From Bacteroidota bacterium (GTDB taxonomy: Bacteria; Bacteroidota; Bacteroidia; Chitinophagales; Chitinophagaceae), in assembly GCA_028875875.1 (NCBI GenBank), contig JAGWUV010000002.1, positions 62,001-126,000 on the forward strand: 64,000 nucleotides of DNA, in the 5' to 3' direction. The stretch's first letter is position 1, and every line of letters begins with the position of its first letter. The notes beneath the pieces are model-generated. The model ran no database searches, had not been told where the DNA came from, and was given only the letters and a program-made list of their open reading frames with translations. A program made the position numbers and the translations under genes. Of this stretch, positions 18,401 to 26,888 are shown in pieces.

Positions 18401-18642
18401 ACAAATGAAAATACCAGTACACTGTTTTGGTTCGGAACCTTAATGCTGAATAAACCTTCAGGATTGGTAAGTGCTCCTGTTTTACTACCCTTGATCTGAA
18501 CAGCTGCTGAAGCAATGGGCTGGCCGGTAACTTTATTAATTACTTTACCTGTTATTGTCTTTTGGGCAATTAGACTTAAACTGGAAAAAAGTAGGAAAGT
18601 AACAAGCATAATACTCCTTACGGAGTTGCATGTGCATGACAT
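15442..18642 (-). CDS. SusC/RagA TonB-linked outer-membrane transporter
   Basis: About 1066 residues. The signal peptide ends in SLSLIAQ. A carboxypeptidase-D-regulatory-like domain follows (TITGKVINKVTGQPIASAAV), then the TonB plug with NLRIRGI and the SusC signature LKDAGAAAIYGVQGANGVIIVTTKKG. The beta barrel ends in an aromatic residue (NVGVGF), as required for outer-membrane insertion. The longest frame starts with TTG at 18648; the ATG at 18642 is preferred. It imports a substrate across the outer membrane using TonB energy, together with SusD. No anti-sigma factor is adjacent; the AraC gene 420 nt upstream is the nearest regulator. Confidence 0.96.
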   Translation of the reverse strand: MSCTCNSVRSIMLVTFLLFSSLSLIAQKTITGKVINKVTGQPIASAAVQIKGSKTGALTNPEGLFSIKVPNQNSVLVFSFVGYEPVEMAAPSGSEMITVRLSEMNSALDAVLVTGYTSQRKKDITGSVAVVNVSNMKSIPSGTAEAALQGQASGVTVINSGQPGGGSNLRIRGITSPGNTTPLVIIDGVQGSLHDLNANDIESIQVLKDAGAAAIYGVQGANGVIIVTTKKGKPGKSKITYDAYVGTQQPLSKGFNLANTMEYATAIRQMEINSGVPAGSRNQQFGQGDVPTIPDYITPTAAKAGDPGTDPSAYNINSNQITKANKAGTDWFHEIFKPAIIQSHTVTASGGGDKSSYLFSVGYLDQEGTLINSYLKRYTARLNTTFNVKDHIRIGENAYVVYKQNPQITNQNEGNAISMSYREPPIIPVHDIMGNYAGTKSAYLSNSQNPVANMERTANNRGNDWQVNGNVFAEVDFLKHFTARTSFGGSFDNYYYYYFNYTAYENAEGNTNPNSFTEGGGYNSLWLWTNTVNYSNVFGKHSVKALIGSEAKNVYQRGIAAGRSNYYSTNPNYWILNTGDPGTQSNSGGTPYQLAISSLFGRLDYSYDDKYLFAFTLRRDGASVFADGHQYGTFPSLTAGWRISNENFMKNITWINQLKLRGGWGKLGSLNNINPTNSYTLYASGAGLSYYPITGSSNSSAQGFFNNQLGNTSTTWESDIITNIGIDATIFKDKLDLSIEWYKKAISGLLFQKVSAIGNFNGGANQPFINLGDVQNTGIDIAATYHATIKRDFKLDLTGTFTSYNNKVMSLPTGYKYIDEYSAGSSRIGAFSRLQPGQAIGAFYGYKVLGLFRDASDVAKSPTQDGAAPGRFKYADMNGDGKISDADRTFIGNPNPKFSYGLNIAASYKNFDFSMFLYGVAGNDVVNYVKYWTDFPQVFGGNVSKNAVYNSWTPNNPNATVPILEKSANFSNTTVFNSYYIEKGSYLRCKSLILGYTIPAANLRKAGIDRLRVYLQVANLFTITKYTGLDPELQGSDLNNNSNFGIDFGNYPANQKNFNIGVNVGF

Positions 18643-18673
18643 AGGCAATCGTTAGTTTAGTTAAAATGATAAC

Positions 18674-18681
18674 CAAAACTA
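18674..18681 (-). promoter_or_regulatory. candidate -7 element of the susC promoter
   Basis: Minus-strand TAGTTTTG matches the Bacteroidota -7 consensus TAnnTTTG. It leaves a leader of about 25 nt to the susC ATG at 18642. No convincing -33 element was found at the usual spacing. Confidence 0.45.
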
Positions 18682-19062
18682 TTTTTTGTAATCAACTTTT
18701 GATAATCCTATTTTAACAATTCATTGTACTTTTTTATCCCCTCAATGTGTCTTACATACACATTACTTTTTTTGAATTTAAAAAAATTATATTTCATTCT
18801 ATTCCAAGTATTAGAAGGATAAGATGAACAGAAACATAATAAAGCAGGAGACCGAAGATTGCATTCAGTAATGCCGGCAAAGCAGAATGATGTAAACCCA
18901 TAACAGGTTGCTAAAGGAAGGGGTGAAGCATAAGAATATCAAACAGAGTATACCAAAATTTTAAATAATAAAACATCAACAAGGCAGTAAAAGAATAATG
19001 CCCGGTTTAGGTTTCACTTTTGGTAGGGTACATGCTTTAAGTACAAGCCTGATAAAAAAATT
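18682..19062. other. intergenic region between susC and the AraC gene
   Basis: About 380 nt without a supportable gene. It contains a 7-bp inverted repeat (AATGTGT at 18744-18750, ACACATT at 18758-18764) followed by a T-run, which could be an operator or a weak terminator. Nothing else was recognised. Confidence 0.5.
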
Positions 19063-19944
19063 TTAGAAGAATAACTTGTTAACAGATGTATATCCTTCTT
19101 TAAATTCTTTCGGTGTACAACCTTTTTTCTGTTTAAATATTCTATTGAAATTAGAAATATTATTAAATCCGCATTCATACGCAATTTCTGCGATTGACTT
19201 TTGCGTATCGATCAGTAAGCGGGTAACATGCCCTATTCTAACATCTATCAAATATTCTGAAAAAGTTATCCCTGTAGTTCGTTTAAAGAAACGGCTGAAC
19301 GAAGTTTCTGCCATATTCATCTGCTTTGCCGCTTCTAAAAGTGTTATATCTCTTTCAAAATTTTTGGTTACATAATCTAATACAACATCAAGCCTGTTGT
19401 TTTGGCTGAAGGATCGGCTTGTTTTATTAAATGTATCGCTGGATAATAACCTGTAATTATCTGAAACAGACAATTCATGTAAAACAAACATAAACTCCAG
19501 TACTGAAGCAAAGCCTTTGCTTTCATTTATTCTGTTCAGGTTTTTGGCAACTTTCTTTGCAGTTTCTTTATCAAATAAAATACCCTGAGCCGATAGTGCC
19601 AGCATATTCCTAATAAGGCTTAGCTGATTTTTTTGCAACAACTTTTCATCAAAAAGATCCCTGTGAAATTGTACAGTAACCTCTTTTATCTCTTCGCTCT
19701 TACAATCCCCGTCGAACCAGCCATGCATAAGCCCTGGCCCTAGTAAAACCAGATCGTAATCATCAATCAGTTCAACACTGTTCCCAACAATGCGTTTGGC
19801 CCCTTTGCCGTTATAAATGAAGTTGAGTTCAAGTTCATCGTGAAAGTGCAAAGGAAAAGTAAAATGGCTTTTGCTTCTGGTTGCAATAGTGAAGCAATCG
19901 GATGGAATCAAAGGTGTGATTTCCTTTAAAATGTTGGTGCTCAT
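19063..19944 (-). CDS. AraC-family transcriptional regulator
   Basis: About 293 residues. An N-terminal cupin-like sensing domain (FPLHFHDELELNFIYNGKG, GPGLMHGWFD) is followed by the AraC HTH pair in the last 100 residues: DITLLEAAKQMNMAETSFSR as the first helix-turn-helix and SIAEIAYECGFNNISNFNRI as the second, ending in the family signature KQKKGCTPKEFKEGY. The frame opens with TTG at 19971; ATGs exist at 19953 and 19944, and 19944 is chosen by similarity of length. The gene lies between SusCD (same strand) and the divergent mannan operon, so it is the likely activator of one or both. The cupin suggests direct sugar sensing. Confidence 0.92.
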   Translation of the reverse strand: MSTNILKEITPLIPSDCFTIATRSKSHFTFPLHFHDELELNFIYNGKGAKRIVGNSVELIDDYDLVLLGPGLMHGWFDGDCKSEEIKEVTVQFHRDLFDEKLLQKNQLSLIRNMLALSAQGILFDKETAKKVAKNLNRINESKGFASVLEFMFVLHELSVSDNYRLLSSDTFNKTSRSFSQNNRLDVVLDYVTKNFERDITLLEAAKQMNMAETSFSRFFKRTTGITFSEYLIDVRIGHVTRLLIDTQKSIAEIAYECGFNNISNFNRIFKQKKGCTPKEFKEGYTSVNKLFF

Positions 19945-20028
19945 TGAGATCATGCAGTTAGTATTAGGCAATCAAAATTGTTAGTTTAAGGAAAAAAGCC
20001 TGGGTTACATTATAAACTAAACAATTTA

Positions 20029-20042
20029 CGCAATCGTTTGCG
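20029..20042. promoter_or_regulatory. LacI/PurR-like palindromic operator
   Basis: CGCAATCGTTTGCG is a CGCAA-N4-TTGCG palindrome with a central CG, close to the known PurR/LacI-family operator core. It lies between the AraC gene and the mannan operon, about 70-80 nt upstream of the operon's candidate -7 element. No LacI-family gene is in the window, so the regulator would be encoded elsewhere. Confidence 0.5.
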
Positions 20043-20112
20043 GTAATCACAAGTTTAAAGAAAAATATTGTAAATGGGCAAAATAGTATTATTAAAATGT
20101 CCTTATGGAAAA

Positions 20113-20120
20113 TAATTTTG
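20113..20120 (+). promoter_or_regulatory. candidate -7 element of the mannan operon
   Basis: TAATTTTG matches TAnnTTTG and lies 44 nt before the GH26 ATG. A -33 TTTG-like element is not obvious. Confidence 0.45.
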
Positions 20121-20164
20121 ATTAGGATCAAATTCCCGAAAAAAAGTCCTTTTTATAAAAATGT

Positions 20165-21328
20165 ATGCTTAAATTATCTGTCTTATTTAAGGTAGCATTC
20201 TTTCTTCTTATCACTTTATTTACAGGAAAAGGGACGAGTCAAACTTTTCAAACTGCAGATAGAAAAGCCATCAATAAAGCACAGCTGTTAGCACAACATT
20301 TATCAGCATTAAGCGGCCACGGAATTTTATTTGGCCACCAAGACGATCTGGCCTATGGTATGGGATGGGCCTATGAAGAAGGGAAAAGTGATGTAAAGAA
20401 AATTACAGGAGATTACCCGGCTTTGTACGGTTTTGACCTGGGGCATCTTGAATTAAATAGCACTTACAATTTAGATAGCGTTCCTTTTAGAAAAATAAGA
20501 GAATACATTAAACGTGTGTACGGAAAAGGTGGAGTGATTACTCTTTCATGGCATGCTAACAACCCTTTTAACAAACGATCTGCATGGGATATTGATAGCT
20601 CAACAGTTGCTTCTATATTACCCAATGGCAGCAATCATTATCTGTTCAGAGAATGGCTTCACACAATTGCTATTTTTCTCAAAAGCTTAAAAACGGGCTC
20701 CGGTGAAGTTATTCCGGTTCTTTTCAGACCTTATCATGAATGTACCGGTAATTGGTTTTGGTGGGGTAAAAGTGCTTGCACAGACGAACAGTTCAAAGAA
20801 CTATGGAAGTTCACCTTCCGGTTTTTAACACAAACGGAACAAGTACATAACCTCCTTTATGTATTCAATACAGCAGATTTTAGTACAGCAGAAGATTTTG
20901 AAAGAAGATATCCCGGCGATGCCTATGTGGATGTTGTAAGTTTTGATGCTTATCAGAACAGTGCTTTGCCAGATGCTAAAAAAGCATTTATAGCTACCAC
21001 ACAACAAAAACTGTTATTACTTACCTCCTTTGCAAAAGAGCATAAAAAACTTTCCGCTATTGCAGAGATTGGCTTTGAAAACATTCCGGATACTAACTGG
21101 TGGACCGGCACGTTTTATTCTATCATAAAAGATTATTCCATCAACTATATTCTAACCTGGAGAAACGGCGGATTAAAAAAAGCTACCGGAAAATGGCAGT
21201 TTCAGCCATCGTACTCCTACTTCACTCCCACAAAAGAAAATGCTTCAGCTACTGATTTCATTCGTTTTAAAAACATAGAAAAAATAATTTTCCAACAAAA
21301 ACTAACAGCACTAAAAATTTACCAATAA
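20165..21328 (+). CDS. GH26 endo-beta-1,4-mannanase
   Basis: 387 residues. A signal peptide ends near GTSQ, so the enzyme is periplasmic or surface exposed. The GH26 clan-A barrel is shown by GILFGHQDDLAYGMGW and GVITLSWHANNPFN, by the acid/base Glu192 in FRPYHECTGNWFWWG and by the nucleophile Glu301 in AIAEIGFEN, near the tryptophans of TNWWTGTF. A small single-domain GH26 next to a GH130 and an epimerase matches the mannobiose-forming mannanase (ManA) of the Bacteroides fragilis mannan pathway. It is the first gene of a four-gene operon; the symporter ATG follows 29 nt after its stop. No carbohydrate-binding module is present. Confidence 0.94.
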   Translation: MLKLSVLFKVAFFLLITLFTGKGTSQTFQTADRKAINKAQLLAQHLSALSGHGILFGHQDDLAYGMGWAYEEGKSDVKKITGDYPALYGFDLGHLELNSTYNLDSVPFRKIREYIKRVYGKGGVITLSWHANNPFNKRSAWDIDSSTVASILPNGSNHYLFREWLHTIAIFLKSLKTGSGEVIPVLFRPYHECTGNWFWWGKSACTDEQFKELWKFTFRFLTQTEQVHNLLYVFNTADFSTAEDFERRYPGDAYVDVVSFDAYQNSALPDAKKAFIATTQQKLLLLTSFAKEHKKLSAIAEIGFENIPDTNWWTGTFYSIIKDYSINYILTWRNGGLKKATGKWQFQPSYSYFTPTKENASATDFIRFKNIEKIIFQQKLTALKIYQ

Positions 21329-21357
21329 GTACTGTTGCTTGCTTCTGAAATACAGAT

Positions 21358-23181
21358 ATGAAATTGAATGCTTTAGATCTTGTCATACTAACAGCTTACC
21401 TTCTATCCATGCTTTTTATCGGCTGGTTTTTGAGAAAAAAAGCCAGGGAGAATAAAGAGAATTATTTATTGGGTGGAAAGTCGTTACCATGGTACTTATT
21501 AGGATTAAGCGATGCCTCAGACATGTTTGATATAAGCGGCACTATGTGGATGGTTACGCTTTGCTTTGTATATGGAATGAAAAGTATTTGGATACCCTGG
21601 TTATGGCCCGTATTCAACCAGGTTATTTTAATGATGTTTCTTTCTAAATGGCTTCGCCGTTCTAATGCAACAACAGGAGCCGAATGGCTGGCAACACGTT
21701 TTGGTACGGAGGGAAAATCAATTAAAGCTTCTCATAATATTGTGGTGGTATTTGCCTTGTTAAGCTGTCTTGGTTTTTTAACCTATGGATTTATTGGGCT
21801 AGGCAAATTCACGGAAATTTTTATTCCCTGGAATATTGTTCAGCCTTATCTTCCTTTTACGGTGGCTCCTCAATATGTAGCACATTTCTACGGGATAGTA
21901 TTTACACTCTTCGCTATGTTCTATTCTATTTTAGGTGGCATGCATAGTATTGTTTTAGGTGATTTGATAAAGTATATAATAATGACCATCGCCTGCATTA
22001 GTATTGCAGTAATAGCCATGCATCATTTACATGGCAAAACCCTTAATGTACCAAACGGATGGTATTCTCCACTTTTTGACTGGAAATTAAACCTGGATTG
22101 GAAGAACATCATACCCGCAGTAGAAGAAAAAATTCAGGACGATGGATTCAGTTTATTCGGATTGTTTTTTATGATGATGCTTTTTAAAGGTGTATTTGCA
22201 AGCCTCGCAGGGCCGGCACCTAATTATGACATGCAAAAGATCCTTTCTACCCGTTCACCTAAAGAAGCTTCGAAAATGAGCGGGTTTGTTTCCATCATCT
22301 TATTGCCAATAAGGTATAGCATGATCATCGGTTTAACCGTGCTGGCACTTTTACACTTTAATACACTTAACCTTCAATCAACCGGCGGCACCGATTTTGA
22401 AAAGATCCTTCCCGAAACGATCAATCGGTTTTTGCCACATGGTATTTTAGGCTTGGTACTTACCGGTCTTTTAGGCTCCTTTATGGGAACCTTTGCAGGA
22501 ACGTTAAATGCGGCACAGGCTTACATTGTAAACGATATTTATCTTAAGTATATTAATCCCGGAGCATCTAATAAAAAAATCATCTCATTAAATTACCTGG
22601 CTGGAATATTAGTAGTAACCATAGGCATTATCCTGGGCTTTTTTGCCAGGAACGTTAATACCGTTTTACAATGGATCGTTGGTGCATTATACGGAGGATA
22701 CATTGCTGCGAACATTCTGAAATGGTACTGGTGGCGTTTCAATGCCAATGGGTTTTTCTGGGGTATGATCAGTGGTATTATTGCTGCACTTATATTTCCA
22801 TATCTATTTTCAGGATTACCATTATACAACTGGCCGCTGTTATTTTTAATATCACTGGCAGGAAGCATTATTGGCACATACACAGCCCCTCCCACAAACA
22901 AAGATGTACTTATAAAATTCTACGCAACAGTTAAGCCATGGGGATTTTGGAAACCCATACATAATGAAGTACTACTTGCAAACCCATCATTTAATGGTAA
23001 TAAAAGATTTGGATTAGACATGTTCAATACCGTGATCGGTATTATAGCACAACTATGTTTAACCATCATGCCGATGTACTGGGTACTGGGTTTACAAAAA
23101 CCATTTATAATTAACGCAGCCGTTTTAGCAATCATTATATGGATATTGTATAAAACATGGTGGAAAAAATTAGAAAATTAA
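21358..23181 (+). CDS. sodium:solute symporter (SSS family), probable mannobiose importer
   Basis: 607 residues with about 13-14 hydrophobic segments and no cleaved signal peptide. The SSS family is indicated by the N-terminal LLGGKSLPWYLLGLSDASD segment, by FYSILGGMHSIVLGDLIKY and by the SLAGPAPNYDMQKILS segment. The segment GTFAGTLNAAQAYIVNDIYLKYI is also typical. The family imports sugars, amino acids or ions with sodium. Its place between GH26 and GH130, as in the B. fragilis mannan operon, points to uptake of mannobiose across the inner membrane. The start ATG is unambiguous. The substrate is inferred from context. Confidence 0.92.
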   Translation: MKLNALDLVILTAYLLSMLFIGWFLRKKARENKENYLLGGKSLPWYLLGLSDASDMFDISGTMWMVTLCFVYGMKSIWIPWLWPVFNQVILMMFLSKWLRRSNATTGAEWLATRFGTEGKSIKASHNIVVVFALLSCLGFLTYGFIGLGKFTEIFIPWNIVQPYLPFTVAPQYVAHFYGIVFTLFAMFYSILGGMHSIVLGDLIKYIIMTIACISIAVIAMHHLHGKTLNVPNGWYSPLFDWKLNLDWKNIIPAVEEKIQDDGFSLFGLFFMMMLFKGVFASLAGPAPNYDMQKILSTRSPKEASKMSGFVSIILLPIRYSMIIGLTVLALLHFNTLNLQSTGGTDFEKILPETINRFLPHGILGLVLTGLLGSFMGTFAGTLNAAQAYIVNDIYLKYINPGASNKKIISLNYLAGILVVTIGIILGFFARNVNTVLQWIVGALYGGYIAANILKWYWWRFNANGFFWGMISGIIAALIFPYLFSGLPLYNWPLLFLISLAGSIIGTYTAPPTNKDVLIKFYATVKPWGFWKPIHNEVLLANPSFNGNKRFGLDMFNTVIGIIAQLCLTIMPMYWVLGLQKPFIINAAVLAIIIWILYKTWWKKLEN

Positions 23182-23196
23182 TTATAATTATTTTTA

Positions 23197-24387
23197 ATGG
23201 AAAAGATTTTTCAGCAAAGACTATTTGCACTCAACAATGAATACAATCATCTGATCAATAAACCTAATCACAAAGTTTTACCGGGCAACGGTTTATTTGA
23301 AAGATATAAAAACCCCGTGTTAACATCGGCTCATACTCCTTTGTTCTGGCGGTACGATTTAAACGAACAAAGTAATCCATTCCTGATGGAACGTTTTGGC
23401 ATCAATGCGGTATTTAATGCAGGGGCCATTAAATACAATCATAAATATATCTTGTGTGCAAGAGTTGAAGGATTAGATAGGAAATCATTTTTTGCTTTAG
23501 CCGAAAGTGAGAATGGTATTGATGGATTTAAATTCAGTGACTTTCCACTTATCATTCCTGAAACTGATATTCCCGATACGAATGTATATGATATGCGTTT
23601 GGTACAACACGAAGACGGTTGGATCTATGGTTTATTTTGCACAGAAAGAAGAGATAATTCGGCACATGAGGCAGATCAGTCCGCAGCTATTGCCCAATGT
23701 GGAATTGTGCGTACAAAAGATTTACAACAATGGGAGCGTTTACCGGATCTTGTTACCGCTTCTCCCCAACAGCGAAATGTTGTTTTGCATCCTGAATTTG
23801 TTGATGGCCATTATGCGTTTTATACAAGGCCGCAAGATAGCTTTATTGAGGCTGGAAAGGGCGGCGGTATAGGTTTCGGGCTAAGTAAACACATTAATCC
23901 TGCAATTGTAAAAGATGAGGTAATAATCGATCATAAAAAATATCATACCGTTTATGAATCAAAAAATGGGCTTGGTCCCGCTCCTATTAAAACAGCATAT
24001 GGCTGGTTACATCTTGCGCATGGGGTAAGAAATACTGCTGCCGGATTACGTTATGTACTGTATATTTTTATGACAGACTTACATGATCTTACAAAAGTTA
24101 TATACAAGCCGGCCGGTTATTTTTTAGCTCCCGATGGTGAAGAACGAGTAGGTGATGTTTCAAATGTGGTTTTCAGCAATGGCTGGATATTGGATAATGA
24201 CGGTACTGTATTCATTTACTACGCTTCATCAGATACAAGAATGCACGTTGCTACAACTACTATAGAACGGTTGCTTGATTATACCATGCATACAAGACAG
24301 GATAAATTTACTTCCGCAGAATCTGTTCAGCAAATACATCAACTGATCAGGCAAAACAAGTCTATCGAAGAAAAGGTAACAGCATGA
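23197..24387 (+). CDS. GH130 4-O-beta-D-mannosyl-D-glucose phosphorylase
   Basis: 396 residues, cytoplasmic (no signal). The five-bladed propeller family GH130 is shown by the catalytic-Asp segment [16 protein letters not shown], by FCTERRD, by the phosphate-contact region [20 protein letters not shown] and by [21 protein letters not shown]. Length and motifs fit subfamily 1, which phosphorolyses mannosyl-beta-1,4-glucose to alpha-mannose-1-phosphate and glucose. It starts 15 nt after the symporter stop and its stop overlaps the next gene's ATG (ATGA). With the epimerase it makes up the cytosolic branch of mannan catabolism. Confidence is high for the family and good for the specificity, given the neighbours. 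Confidence 0.94.
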   Translation: MEKIFQQRLFALNNEYNHLINKPNHKVLPGNGLFERYKNPVLTSAHTPLFWRYDLNEQSNPFLMERFGINAVFNAGAIKYNHKYILCARVEGLDRKSFFALAESENGIDGFKFSDFPLIIPETDIPDTNVYDMRLVQHEDGWIYGLFCTERRDNSAHEADQSAAIAQCGIVRTKDLQQWERLPDLVTASPQQRNVVLHPEFVDGHYAFYTRPQDSFIEAGKGGGIGFGLSKHINPAIVKDEVIIDHKKYHTVYESKNGLGPAPIKTAYGWLHLAHGVRNTAAGLRYVLYIFMTDLHDLTKVIYKPAGYFLAPDGEERVGDVSNVVFSNGWILDNDGTVFIYYASSDTRMHVATTTIERLLDYTMHTRQDKFTSAESVQQIHQLIRQNKSIEEKVTA

Positions 24388-25604
24388 ATGCTATAGAGCT
24401 ATTACAAAGCTTACGCTCAACGCTTGAGGTTGAACTGGAAAGTATATTGACTTTTTGGATCGACCATATGATTGATGATAAACATCAGGGATTTATTGGT
24501 AAACTCGATCATGAAAATAAAAGATACGAAGATGCACCTAAAGGTGTTGTATTAAATGCGAGAATACTATGGGCTTTTTCTGCAGCATTCCATCTCACCA
24601 AAAAACCGCCGTATTTAGAAACTGCAAAAAGAGCATATCATTTTTTGAATGACTTTTTCTACGATCCCCTAAATGGCGGCTATTACTGGACTGTTAGCAG
24701 CACCGGAATTCCATTAGACACAAAAAAACAAATCTATGCACAGGCATTTGTACTGTATGCCTTTAGTGAGTTTTATAAAATTACATTAGACAATGAAGTA
24801 CTGGAACGGGCCAGTGCATTGTTCCATCTCATAGAAACCAAAAGCTTTGATAAAAAGCAAAGTGGCTATGCGGAAGCCTTTTCTGCAGATTGGAATTTAT
24901 TAACTGATCTAAGGTTAAGTGAAAAAGATAACAACGATATTAAAACTACCAATACACACCTGCATATTATAGAAGCCTATTCTAACTTATACAAGGTGTA
25001 TAAACACAGTTTACTGAAAGAACAAATCATCAATCTATTAAATGATTTCCGAAACCACATTATTCATCCTTCCACTCACCACCTACAACTATTCTTTGAT
25101 GAGCAATGGAATGTTACTTCCGGTTTAATTTCTTATGGGCATGATATTGAAGCGGCATGGCTGTTGCATAAAGCAGCGCTATGCGTTGATGATGCTGAAA
25201 GCATTCGCTGGTATAGTGAAAACGCCTGCGCTATGACGGAAGCAGCTGCAAAAGGACTGGATGAGAATGACGGAGGTTTATGGTATGAATATTTGCCGGA
25301 GAAGAATAAACTGATCAAAGAAAAACATTGGTGGCCGCAGGCAGAAGCTATGATAGGTTTTTTCAATCAATGGCAAATCACTAAAAAACCTAAGCCGTTG
25401 GAACAATGTTTTAATAGCTGGAATTTTATTAAAAATCATATTTTAGATAAAACCGGTGGCGAATGGGTTTGGGGAGTTTATGAAGATTATTCCATCATGT
25501 ATCACGAGGATAAAGGAGGGCTATGGAAATGCCCCTACCATAATTCCCGTGCATGTATTGAAATCATTCAAAGAATAAAAGAAGTAAACGGTAACTTACA
25601 TTAA
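24384..25604 (+). CDS. AGE-family mannobiose/cellobiose 2-epimerase
   Basis: 406 residues, cytoplasmic, with an (alpha/alpha)6-barrel pattern. Family residues are visible: [15 protein letters not shown], the catalytic-His segment [25 protein letters not shown] and the C-terminal [21 protein letters not shown]. The family converts the reducing-end sugar of beta-1,4-disaccharides between glucose and mannose. With GH130 beside it, it should turn mannobiose into mannosyl-glucose. The ATG overlaps the GH130 stop, so translation is coupled. A GlcNAc 2-epimerase role is less likely because of the neighbours. Confidence 0.92.
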   Translation: MNAIELLQSLRSTLEVELESILTFWIDHMIDDKHQGFIGKLDHENKRYEDAPKGVVLNARILWAFSAAFHLTKKPPYLETAKRAYHFLNDFFYDPLNGGYYWTVSSTGIPLDTKKQIYAQAFVLYAFSEFYKITLDNEVLERASALFHLIETKSFDKKQSGYAEAFSADWNLLTDLRLSEKDNNDIKTTNTHLHIIEAYSNLYKVYKHSLLKEQIINLLNDFRNHIIHPSTHHLQLFFDEQWNVTSGLISYGHDIEAAWLLHKAALCVDDAESIRWYSENACAMTEAAAKGLDENDGGLWYEYLPEKNKLIKEKHWWPQAEAMIGFFNQWQITKKPKPLEQCFNSWNFIKNHILDKTGGEWVWGVYEDYSIMYHEDKGGLWKCPYHNSRACIEIIQRIKEVNGNLH

Positions 25605-25618
25605 CATTGCGCAATTAT

Positions 25619-25936
25619 ATGAAAAAAATAGTCATTGCATCATTATTATTCCTTGCTATCGCCTGCAAAAAAAAATTATCCAGAGAAGAGGTACAATCTC
25701 ATTTAACTGAAACAATGTCCGAGTATTTAAACAACGAACCTAAAACTAAGGGTATCATAGACTTTGAAGTTAAATCAGTTGCTTTCTTTGAAGAGAATGA
25801 TTTCTATCTATGTGAGTTTAAGGTGAGAATGCGTAATCATTCAACTAGTGTAAATGAACAGCAAAAAATAGATACAACAGGTGTGATGAAAGCCAAGATT
25901 GATAAGAACTTCATATCGGTTAACCGTATCTATTAG
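25619..25936 (+). CDS. small lipoprotein of unknown function
   Basis: About 105 residues. The ATG at 25619 starts MKKIVIASLLFLAIAC with a lipobox Cys, followed by a Lys-rich stretch. The mature part of about 85 residues has a helical start (EEVQSHLTETMSEYL) and alternating beta-like segments (FEVKSVAFFE, FYLCEFKVRMRN). I recognise no family. It follows the epimerase by 14 nt and could be the last gene of the mannan operon, but its role there is not evident. The longest frame begins at 25607. Confidence 0.75.
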   Translation: MKKIVIASLLFLAIACKKKLSREEVQSHLTETMSEYLNNEPKTKGIIDFEVKSVAFFEENDFYLCEFKVRMRNHSTSVNEQQKIDTTGVMKAKIDKNFISVNRIY

Positions 25937-26101
25937 ATAACTCATCGTTCCATACAATCTATCTAATAAAAGAGAAGTAGTTTTAGAACTGTCTGATTCT
26001 TTCAATTATGTAAGCGGTTAAAAATCTAATAGTAGACTTTACAAGTTTATTACAACTCAATTCATTCAGAATACCGAATTTTAAAGATAATTTCAGTTAC
26101 T

Positions 26102-26878
26102 ATGAACTTAGGTATTCAGCAGCAACTTTTCATTACTATTGGTGCTACCTCCGGATTAGGCCTGGCCACAGCAAAAGCTTTGGTAGAAGAACAAGCCCGT
26201 ATAATTGTGGTGGGCAGAAATAAAGAAGCTTTACTCACATTACAACAACAATATCCCGAACAGGTAGAAATAGTTGAAGGGGATATTACAGAAGAAGCAA
26301 CACAGCAACAACTCTATGCTTTAATTGCCGAAAGAACTATTCATGGTATGCTGATCAATGCCGGAGGACCCCCTGCAAAAACATTCCTGGAAACAACACT
26401 TGAAGATTGGGATACAGCTTATCAACAAATTCTAAGATGGAAAGTAGCAGTAACAAAACAATTCATTCCACTCTTTATAAAAAACGGGTATGGAAGAATC
26501 GTATATATCGAAAGTGCTTCGGTTAAGCAACCGATGGAAAACCTTGTGTTAAGTAATTCACTGCGTGTTGCCGTTACAGGCTTTGTAAAAACATTATCCC
26601 AGGAAATAGCCAAGAGCGGTGTTACATTGAACATACTTGCTCCCGGGCCACATGATACTCCTGCTATTAAAAGAGTTTACCAAAAAAAATCTGAACAAAC
26701 TGGAATTGCTTTTGATGAAGTGAAGTTACAGGGCATAAAACAAATACCGGTTGGAACATTGGGACAAGCCAATGATTTTGCTGCCCTTGCTACATGGTTA
26801 TTAAGTCCTGCTTCAAAGTTTATCACCGGGCAAACCATTGCAGTGGATGGCGGAACCGTAAAAGGAATATTTGGGTAA
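26102..26878 (+). CDS. SDR-family oxidoreductase with a non-canonical active site
   Basis: 258 residues with a Rossmann fold: the dinucleotide loop GATSGLGLATA, NAGG in LINAGGPPAKT and the C-terminal TGQTIAVDGGTVKG typical of FabG-like SDRs. The usual catalytic YxxxK is absent; the aligned stretch reads LSNSLRVAVTGFVKT, with S-N-x-x-R where Tyr and Lys are expected. An SNxxR subgroup of SDRs is known to me as a recurrent type, so this is probably a subfamily trait rather than decay. The reaction and substrate are unknown. The gene stands alone between the mannan operon and a convergent kinase gene, whose stop is 10 nt away. Confidence 0.85.
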   Translation: MNLGIQQQLFITIGATSGLGLATAKALVEEQARIIVVGRNKEALLTLQQQYPEQVEIVEGDITEEATQQQLYALIAERTIHGMLINAGGPPAKTFLETTLEDWDTAYQQILRWKVAVTKQFIPLFIKNGYGRIVYIESASVKQPMENLVLSNSLRVAVTGFVKTLSQEIAKSGVTLNILAPGPHDTPAIKRVYQKKSEQTGIAFDEVKLQGIKQIPVGTLGQANDFAALATWLLSPASKFITGQTIAVDGGTVKGIFG

Positions 26879-26888
26879 CAGGTTATTT

